A stretch of DNA of 6,798 nucleotides, taken from contig JADGNT010000272.1 in the NCBI GenBank assembly GCA_017883345.1, positions 1 through 6,798 on the forward strand. Direction: 5' to 3'. Source of the DNA: Candidatus Solibacter sp. GTDB taxonomy: Bacteria > Acidobacteriota > Terriglobia > Bryobacterales > Bryobacteraceae. Under the pieces are notes generated by a model. The model did not search any database. It was given only the letters and a program-made list of their open reading frames with translations, and was not told where the DNA came from. The translations under genes and the position numbers were made by a program. Positions 1 to 4,077 of the stretch are shown here, in pieces. Every line of letters begins with the position of its first letter. The first letter of the stretch is position 1.

Positions 1-99
1 GCGGGCGACGAGGTGGCCGATGCCGCCCTCATGCTGGCACGCAACGGCTACATCACCGGCCAGACGCTGCACATCAATGGCGGCTGGTACATGAATTGA
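1..99 (+). CDS. SDR-family oxidoreductase, C-terminal end (FabG/PhaB-like), partial
   Basis: The window opens inside a gene. Frame 1 reads 32 residues and stops at TGA (97-99). The ending, NGYITGQTLHINGGWYMN, is the classic C-terminus of FabG/PhaB-type short-chain dehydrogenases: the YITGQ-LH-NGG segment shapes the substrate and tetramer end of the Rossmann fold. Such enzymes reduce 3-oxoacyl-ACP or acetoacetyl-CoA with NADPH in the cytoplasm, in fatty-acid or polyhydroxybutyrate synthesis. The catalytic Ser-Tyr-Lys residues and the cofactor-binding Gly motif lie upstream of the window, so substrate and cofactor cannot be assigned. The family call is firm. The choice among FabG, PhaB or a generic SDR is open, although the ending resembles PhaB/FabG more than the sugar-dehydrogenase branches. 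Confidence 0.85.
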   Translation, partial: AGDEVADAALMLARNGYITGQTLHINGGWYMN

Positions 100-101
100 A
101 G

Positions 102-136
102 CCACTACAAGCTCGGAATCTCGCGGAGCTTCGTGG
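102..136 (+). terminator. Stem-loop just after the SDR stop codon, possible terminator
   Basis: AAGCTC (109-114) pairs perfectly with GAGCTT (126-131) around an 11-base loop, and the outer CCAC (102-105) pairs with GTGG (133-136) across a small TAC/C internal loop. The stem starts three bases after the SDR stop. No U-tract follows (ATTGACGG), so it is not a textbook intrinsic terminator. It could be a 3'-end stabilising hairpin. Confidence 0.35.
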
Positions 137-270
137 ATTGACGGCGCTCCAGGCCCATTCTGGCGGAATCATGACCGGCTGTCCGCGGGGCGGGGCAAAT
201 CAGCGGGACTTCCGCGTGCCCCAAAACGGTCAAGCACCCAAACGGCGTCGCGAGGCGTGCGCGACGGCAG

Positions 271-276
271 TATACT
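271..276 (+). promoter_or_regulatory. Candidate -10 box for the Uma2-family gene
   Basis: TATACT matches the sigma-70 -10 consensus at five of six positions and stands out in GC-rich surroundings. It would place the transcription start near 283 and give a leader of about 40 bases before the ATG at 323. The expected -35 position (about 248-253, GTCGCG) is a poor match, so the promoter is weak or activator-dependent if real. Confidence 0.4.
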
Positions 277-322
277 GTTGTGAGGGAGATGGCATCCGCT
301 CCCCGCCGGTGCCGTTGATTTT

Positions 323-820
323 ATGGCGACCAGTTCACTGGTAAGCGTTGACCAATACCTGACCACCAGCTACCGTCCCGATTGCGACTACGTGGACGGC
401 GTGCTTCTGGAGCGCAATGTGGGCGAATTCGACCACGGGCGTTTGCAGACCGCAATCGCCGCATTCTATTACAACCATCGGAAACAGTGGCGGGTTCACG
501 CCTCGACCGAACAGCGCGTGCAGGTGGCGCCAGCCCGGTTCCGCATACCGGATGTTTGCGTGAGCGCTGAAGCCGAGCCCGAGCAGATCTTCCGCACGCC
601 GCCCCTGATCTGTATCGAGATCCTCTCCAAAGACGACAGGCTCTCCGAGATGGGCGAGCGGGTCGAGGACTATCTCGATTTCGGAGTCCCCTACGTCTGG
701 ATCCTCGATCCCCACACGCGCACTGCCTGGCGCTGTACCCGTGAGGGAATGCGGAAGACCGAGGAACTCCGCACCGAAAACCCCGATACCGCGGTTCCGC
801 TCGCCGAACTCTTCGATTGA
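323..820 (+). CDS. Uma2-family (DUF820) putative endonuclease
   Basis: This 165-residue protein matches the usual Uma2 length and plan. The N-terminus (SVDQYL, then CDYVDGVLLERNVGEFDH at 21-38) carries the conserved D-G-x-L-x-E and a His. A PD pair (P76-D77) follows, then CIEILS with E99, then DYLDFGVPYVWILDP (116-130). These are the hallmark blocks of the PD-(D/E)XK restriction-like fold, with D77 and E99 the likely metal ligands. Family members are predicted nucleases, often present in many copies in cyanobacteria and some Acidobacteriota, and their biological role is not settled. The ATG at 323 is preferred because an in-frame stop lies at 281-283 with no intervening ATG, GTG or TTG, and because MATSSLVSVDQYL is a typical family start. 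No clear Shine-Dalgarno precedes it. The gene stands alone, with no methylase or partner nearby, and converges on lysC with only 29 bases between the stops. Confidence 0.9.
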   Translation: MATSSLVSVDQYLTTSYRPDCDYVDGVLLERNVGEFDHGRLQTAIAAFYYNHRKQWRVHASTEQRVQVAPARFRIPDVCVSAEAEPEQIFRTPPLICIEILSKDDRLSEMGERVEDYLDFGVPYVWILDPHTRTAWRCTREGMRKTEELRTENPDTAVPLAELFD

Positions 821-849
821 TGCGCCGGGCGCCGCGCTCGCCGGGTCGA

Positions 850-2319
850 CTACCGTTTGCCGCGCGGCGCACGGCCTTCGGATTGGTCGAACGGGAACAC
901 CGGGACGGGCGGGCGCATGCCCAGGCCGCACTCCGCATGCACGGCCTTCACGGCTTTTTCCAGACCGTCGCGGCGCACCACCACGGCGATGGTGAGTTCG
1001 CTCGAGCCCTGGGCGATGGCGATGACGTTCACTTGCACGCGCGAGATCGCGGTGAAGATGCGGCCGGCCAACCCGGGTTTGCCCTGCATGCCCTCACCCA
1101 CCGCGGCTAGCAGGCCCACGTTGCGGTCCACCTGGATGGGATGCACGTAGTGATGCGCCAACTCCAGGGCCAGGGCCGATTCCAGCGCCTGGAGCGACCG
1201 TTCCAGTTCGTCTTCGCGCACCAGCAAGCAGAAGTTCTGCCGGTAGCTCGAACTGGAAACCACCAGGACTTCCACATCCGCCCGCGCGATCGCCTCGAGC
1301 GCCCGCGCCATGAGTTGCACGCCATTCATTTCGGCGCTCGCCGGTTCCAGCGACACCAGCGCCACGTTGCGCATGGAGGCCACGGCCCGCGCCCCCTGCG
1401 GGACGGCCATGGAGGGCACGATCCTGGTCCCCGGCTTCTCCGGCGCGAAGCTGTTCTTGCTCCAAACCGGAATTTTCTTTTCCACCAGCGGCGCCAGCGT
1501 CCTGGGATGCAGCACCTTGGCGCCGTTATACGCCAACTCGGCCGCTTCGGCGTAGGTGATCTCTTCCAGCACCTGCGCGTCCGGCACCAGGCGCGGGTCC
1601 GCGCTCATAATGCCATCCACGTCGGTCCAGATCCATAATTCGGCGGCGTCCAGGGCGGCGGCCAGGATGGAAGCCGAAAAATCGCTGCCGCCGCGGCCCA
1701 GCGTGGTGGGCCGCCCATCGGCGGACGCGCCGTTGAAACCCGTGATCACGGGCAGCAGGCCCTGCTCCAGATACGGCAGCAGTTTCTCCCGTGCCTTGAC
1801 ACGAGTCGGCTCCATCAAGGGCGACGCATTGCCGAAGACCGCGTCCGTCACCACTACCTCGCGCGCGTTGACCCCCACCGATGGCGTACCGTTGGCCCGC
1901 AGGAACTCGCTCACCAGAACCGTCGACAGCCGCTCGCCCACCGCCACGGCTTCATCCACCGATCGCGGGGGCCGCTCGCCGAGCATCGCCATGCCATTCA
2001 CGATGCGCTCGAATTCGTCGATTACGTCGTGCAGTTTGGCCAGCACCGCGCCCTGGTCCGCCGGCGGCAGCAATTCGCGGCAGGTTTCCTCGTGGCGTTC
2101 GCGCAGGCGCGCCAGATTGCTCTCCATGCCGCCGCGGTCGCCGGCCTCGGCGTGGCGCATGGTATCCAGCAGCAGGTCGGTAATCTTGCTCATCGCCGAT
2201 ACCACGATCGCCACCGGGCGTTTCTTCTGTTCCGCGGCGGCCAACCCCGCCGACACACGCATGCGGGCGGCGCTGCCCACGCTCGTGCCGCCGAACTTCA
2301 TCACCAGCAGATTCTTCAA
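850..2319 (-). CDS. lysC: Aspartate kinase, monofunctional, ThrA-like with two ACT domains
   Basis: This 489-residue enzyme phosphorylates L-aspartate with ATP, the entry step to lysine, threonine, methionine and diaminopimelate in the cytoplasm. Kinase motifs appear in order: KFGGTS (8-13), VGERLST (127-133), GRGGSDFSAS (208-217), TDVDGI (232-237), DPR (241-243) and AKVLHPRT (267-274). Two ACT regulatory domains follow, about 333-390 and 398-465. The second contains NVIAIAQGSSE (431-441), which resembles the aspartokinase half of bifunctional ThrA/MetL, but the chain stops at TAG and no homoserine dehydrogenase follows. Allosteric end-product inhibition is therefore likely; the effector cannot be read from sequence. 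The start is TTG (2319-2317): it sits 6 bases after AGGGA, overlaps the cmk stop as TTGA, and places KFGG at the usual distance from the N-terminus. The frame stays open far upstream, but only as a shadow of cmk. It is the second gene of the cmk-lysC operon. Confidence 0.95.
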   Translation of the reverse strand: MKNLLVMKFGGTSVGSAARMRVSAGLAAAEQKKRPVAIVVSAMSKITDLLLDTMRHAEAGDRGGMESNLARLRERHEETCRELLPPADQGAVLAKLHDVIDEFERIVNGMAMLGERPPRSVDEAVAVGERLSTVLVSEFLRANGTPSVGVNAREVVVTDAVFGNASPLMEPTRVKAREKLLPYLEQGLLPVITGFNGASADGRPTTLGRGGSDFSASILAAALDAAELWIWTDVDGIMSADPRLVPDAQVLEEITYAEAAELAYNGAKVLHPRTLAPLVEKKIPVWSKNSFAPEKPGTRIVPSMAVPQGARAVASMRNVALVSLEPASAEMNGVQLMARALEAIARADVEVLVVSSSSYRQNFCLLVREDELERSLQALESALALELAHHYVHPIQVDRNVGLLAAVGEGMQGKPGLAGRIFTAISRVQVNVIAIAQGSSELTIAVVVRRDGLEKAVKAVHAECGLGMRPPVPVFPFDQSEGRAPRGKR

Positions 2320-3008
2320 CGGTATTCCCTTCCGTTTGTCAAGCGCGAACGCACCGTTTTGAGGATGGACTCGATCACTTCCTCGATGCCCAGGGCGGTC
2401 GAATCCAGATACACGGCGTCCGGAGCCTGCGCCAGCGGAGCGTCCGCGCGGGTCGAATCGCGCTGGTCGCGCTCCTTCATCTGGGCGGCAAGCTGCCCCG
2501 CGTTGACGGGCTCTCCCTTGGCGCGCATCTCTGCACAGCGGCGGCGCACGCGTTCCTCGGGGTTCGCGTCCAGGAAGATTTTCACCTGTGCGTTGGGGAA
2601 CACCACCGTCCCGATGTCCCGGCCTTCCATGACCACGCTGGTGCGCTCGCCGATCTCGCGCTGCTTGGCCACCATGGCGCGCCGCACGCCTGGAATGACG
2701 GCGATCTTGCTGGCGCCGCTGGCAACTTCCGGCGTGCGAATCGCATCGGTGACATCCTCGCCGTTGAGCGCGATGTGTCCCGGTGAAAGTTCGATCCCGG
2801 CCGCGATGGCGAGTTGCTCCATGCGATGCATGTCCCCTGGGTCCACCCCCTGGCGCACCGCCCACAGCGCCACCGCGCGGTACATGGCCCCGGTATCGAT
2901 GTAGATAAACCCCAGGCGTGCCGCCAGCCCTTTTGCGATAGTGCTTTTCCCCGCCCCCGCCGGCCCGTCGATGGCCACCACGATGCGCTTCTGTGTCGTA
3001 TCCGCCAA
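2316..3008 (-). CDS. cmk: Cytidylate (CMP/dCMP) kinase
   Basis: This 230-residue protein transfers phosphate from ATP to CMP or dCMP, feeding CDP/dCDP pools. It has the P-loop GPAGAGKS (15-22), the DTGAMYR nucleotide-binding block (38-44), EGRDIGTVVFP (128-138, with the R-D-I-G of the CMP site) and the lid arginine motif RDQRDSTR (180-187). These are diagnostic of bacterial Cmk, and the length fits the family (about 220-230). The chosen start is TTG (3008-3006), giving MADTTQKRIVVAIDG. The frame remains open to an ATG at 3323, but that extension would add 105 residues lacking Cmk character and would run through the opposite-strand gene at 3137. A TTG at 3023 and internal GTGs are alternatives, and no clear Shine-Dalgarno distinguishes them. 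It is the first gene of a two-gene operon with lysC, sharing TTGA at the junction. The promoter should lie in 3009-3136, but I see no convincing -35/-10 pair. Confidence 0.93.
   Translation of the reverse strand: MADTTQKRIVVAIDGPAGAGKSTIAKGLAARLGFIYIDTGAMYRAVALWAVRQGVDPGDMHRMEQLAIAAGIELSPGHIALNGEDVTDAIRTPEVASGASKIAVIPGVRRAMVAKQREIGERTSVVMEGRDIGTVVFPNAQVKIFLDANPEERVRRRCAEMRAKGEPVNAGQLAAQMKERDQRDSTRADAPLAQAPDAVYLDSTALGIEEVIESILKTVRSRLTNGREYR
2326..2333 (-). promoter_or_regulatory. Shine-Dalgarno of lysC inside the cmk 3' end
   Basis: The minus strand reads GGAAGGGA here, six bases before the TTG at 2319-2317. It is the best ribosome site near the aspartokinase N-terminus and decides the start. 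Because it lies within the last codons of cmk, lysC translation is expected to be coupled to cmk termination. Confidence 0.75.
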
Positions 3009-3136
3009 AGACCAGAATAACAAGTGGTGCGGACCGCGGGGCGGGGAATGGATCCCGTACCACCTTGCCGTAGTGTTGCCCGTCGTCCATCGGCCCGCAA
3101 ACACCTGGAGGTTCGGTTTGGTAGACTTCACGGGTA

Positions 3137-3370
3137 GTGTTTTTTGAAATCTGCGGCGATCTTGGGGACGTGGAAACGTTCGCGATTGGCAAGTCGATTC
3201 GCGAGCTTCCGCGTCTACAGAAAATCTATGGCAAGGGCCGGTGGCGGAAACGCAAGGGCTTCGCTGATGTGAGACTGCCGAATGGTACGATACGGAAAGT
3301 GGAGCTTCACTGGTACGAAGCATCGGGTGTCGGCAAGAAGGAACTCAAGATCAAGCGCTTTTTGGATTAG
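3137..3370 (+). CDS. Small basic conserved-looking protein of unknown function
   Basis: This 77-residue protein is rich in Lys/Arg. Its core, LPRLQKIYGKGRWRKRKG (24-41), leads into VRLPNGTIRKVELHWYEA (45-62) and ends GKKELKIKRFLD. The pattern suggests a short helix or basic segment followed by beta strands, with no signal peptide, membrane segment or cysteine pair. I recall similar short hypothetical proteins in other bacteria with the same R-x-x-KG...LP-G-I...E-HWYEA-G-G-KE-KIKR-L order, but I cannot give a family name. The start is uncertain. GTG at 3137 gives 77 residues, while GTG at 3170 gives 66 residues beginning METFAIGKSIRELP and keeps all of the conserved-looking part, so 3170 may be the true start. 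Neither site has a good Shine-Dalgarno. It is divergent from cmk and is followed after two bases by the next small gene. A nucleic-acid-binding role is only a guess from charge. Confidence 0.65.
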   Translation: MFFEICGDLGDVETFAIGKSIRELPRLQKIYGKGRWRKRKGFADVRLPNGTIRKVELHWYEASGVGKKELKIKRFLD

Positions 3371-3372
3371 CT

Positions 3373-3609
3373 ATGCGGTCTCGTCGAATGAAAACGCAAG
3401 GTTTTGCCGTGTGCATTCAAAATGCCGGCTTCGATGCCTCGCTTGAGGTCAGAAAGTTGTATCCGGTGGTGGATGACCCTGACGCGGAAGCGAACGATCT
3501 CATCCGCGTAATCGATGAATCAGGTGAGGATTATGTCTATCCCGCCAGCCTATTCCAGAGACTCACGTTACCCGGCGAAGTTCAGCGGGCCTTGCGCTTG
3601 GCGTCGTAA
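3373..3609 (+). CDS. Small acidic conserved-looking protein of unknown function
   Basis: This 78-residue protein begins two bases after the previous stop. Its key block is LIRVIDESGEDYVYPASLF (43-61), preceded by FAVCIQNAGFDASLEVRKLYPVV (11-33, given here only to locate the segment). I recall short hypothetical proteins of the form F-V-I-N-x-ASLE-RK-Y...IRV-DESGEDYLYP-x-F, with no function assigned. Predicted structure is mostly beta strand, with no membrane segment or signal peptide. Two starts are possible, ATG 3373 and ATG 3388 (MKTQGFAVC); the second removes an Arg-rich stub and may be correct. Neither has a Shine-Dalgarno, so coupling to the upstream gene is likely. The pair looks like one transcription unit. 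A toxin-antitoxin role was considered because of the small basic/acidic pairing, but no known toxin or antitoxin motif is visible. Confidence 0.68.
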   Translation: MRSRRMKTQGFAVCIQNAGFDASLEVRKLYPVVDDPDAEANDLIRVIDESGEDYVYPASLFQRLTLPGEVQRALRLAS

Positions 3610-3660
3610 GCTGGCAGGGCGAAGACCTCGACAGTTCGAAAGTCGCCCCAAGCCCCGCTG

Positions 3661-3680
3661 ACCCGCCAGAACCCGCCAGG
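3661..3680. repeat. Tandem 10-bp direct repeat (ACCCGCCAGR)
   Basis: ACCCGCCAGA (3661-3670) is followed immediately by ACCCGCCAGG (3671-3680). Only the last base differs. The repeat sits in the C-rich, non-coding stretch between the small gene ending at 3609 and the CxxC gene at 3844. Two copies could be slippage or a tandem binding site, and nothing else in view explains them. Confidence 0.6.
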
Positions 3681-3700
3681 GGGGCGCGGCGAGACCCCCG

Positions 3701-3741
3701 GCGATATCCTACCCTCTTCCCCGCCGCGCCTGCGCGATATC
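3701..3741. repeat. Two GCGATATC copies spaced 33 bp apart
   Basis: GCGATATC occurs at 3701-3708 and 3734-3741, each with a GATATC palindromic core and followed by an A/C-rich stretch ending CCC. The 33-bp repeat distance is close to three helical turns, so both copies would face the same side of the DNA. They lie about 60-100 bp upstream of the candidate sigma-54 promoter, where an activator would bind. This is suggestive, not proof of an operator. Confidence 0.35.
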
Positions 3742-3796
3742 ACCCAGCCGCTACCGCCGTAGCCCCGTAAGCCATTGATTCCATTTAGTGATATTT

Positions 3797-3812
3797 TGGA
3801 ATTCGGGGTGCA
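3797..3812 (+). promoter_or_regulatory. Candidate sigma-54 (-24/-12) promoter
   Basis: TGGAATTCGGGGTGCA matches the sigma-54 pattern TGGCACG-N4-TTGCA at its essential parts. GG at 3798-3799 and GC at 3810-3811 are exactly 12 bases apart, and TGCA matches fully; the CACG half is poor (AATT). The predicted transcription start is about 3823, some 20 bases before the ATG at 3844 and just upstream of its ribosome site. A weak sigma-70 reading (TTGATT at 3776 with no good -10) fits less well. Confidence 0.4.
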
Positions 3813-3829
3813 GTAATCAACTTCCATTC

Positions 3830-3834
3830 GAGGG
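3830..3834 (+). promoter_or_regulatory. Shine-Dalgarno of the CxxC protein gene
   Basis: GAGGG lies nine bases before ATG 3844, a workable spacing. It supports that start, and it is the only clear ribosome site serving the two overlapping genes that follow. Confidence 0.6.
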
Positions 3835-3843
3835 CGCAAAGCT

Positions 3844-4077
3844 ATGTTTCGATTCGATCAGTTGATCCGCCGTGACATGATCATCCGTGATGTGAAACAA
3901 CGTCATCCCGAAACCATTCCCGTATTTGAACAATTCCGTTATCGCCCGTCATGCGACGACTGCGATATCGAAACGGTTGCGCGCAAGAACGGACTCAATT
4001 CGCTGGACGTGGTCGAGGCCCTGAATCAGGCCGCGTTCGGACCAAAGGCAGACACCGAAAATGCTAGGAACCAGTAA
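3844..4077 (+). CDS. Small CxxC protein, DUF1858/DUF542 (ScdA N-terminal)-like
   Basis: This 77-residue cytoplasmic protein has a core [20 protein letters not shown] (11-30), then [17 protein letters not shown] (37-53) and a helix ending in [11 protein letters not shown]. The arrangement of a short strand, V-x-x-R-H-PET-x-x-VF, a Cys motif, an ETVA-x-x-x-GL segment and a final A-LN-A helix matches the fold shared by DUF1858 (the redox-disulfide domain associated with hybrid-cluster proteins) and DUF542 (N-terminal domain of ScdA/RIC iron-sulfur repair proteins). It carries C38-x-x-C41 rather than the CCGG of ScdA, and no haemerythrin-like domain follows. A thiol redox or metal-binding role is inferred, not shown. 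It starts at ATG 3844 behind GAGGG and is preceded by a candidate sigma-54 promoter. Its last 17 bases overlap the start of the synthetase/acetyltransferase gene, implying coupled translation and a shared purpose. Confidence 0.8.
   Translation: MFRFDQLIRRDMIIRDVKQRHPETIPVFEQFRYRPSCDDCDIETVARKNGLNSLDVVEALNQAAFGPKADTENARNQ

Noticed and set aside
289..318. Nine-codon leader ORF (MASAPRRCR) ahead of the Uma2 gene
   Set aside because: The only purine-rich stretch abuts its ATG too closely to act as a ribosome site, and the peptide shows no attenuator-like codon run.
96..344. 82-codon plus-strand open frame between the SDR and Uma2 genes
   Set aside because: It overlaps the candidate promoter and the start of the Uma2 gene, has no ribosome site, and its composition does not look like a folded protein.
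321..938. Minus-strand open frames across the Uma2 gene
   Set aside because: They are antisense shadows with Arg-rich translations, while the plus strand encodes a clear Uma2 protein.
1556..2904. Plus-strand open frames (1556-2362 and 2029-2904)
   Set aside because: They are antisense to lysC and cmk, whose motifs are unambiguous. The translations are Ser/Arg/Ala-rich with no domain signature.
2320..3192. Upstream extension of the lysC reading frame to 3192
   Set aside because: It is the out-of-frame shadow of cmk; the product is Gly/Arg/His-rich, and a complete aspartokinase starts at 2319 behind a good ribosome site.
3009..3323. 105-codon N-terminal extension of cmk to an ATG at 3323
   Set aside because: It has no Cmk similarity, would exceed the normal family length, and overlaps the opposite-strand small gene.
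3618..3651. Possible terminator hairpin (GGCGA...TCGCC) after the second small gene
   Set aside because: It is only five pairs with a long loop and no U-tract; it is too weak to call.
3661..3741. Short repeats as a possible CRISPR remnant
   Set aside because: The repeats are 8-10 bases, with two copies each and no regular spacer, and there are no cas genes nearby.
3582..3839. 85-codon minus-strand open frame
   Set aside because: It is Gly/Arg-rich, overlaps the end of the small gene and the candidate promoter, and has no ribosome site or recognisable motif.
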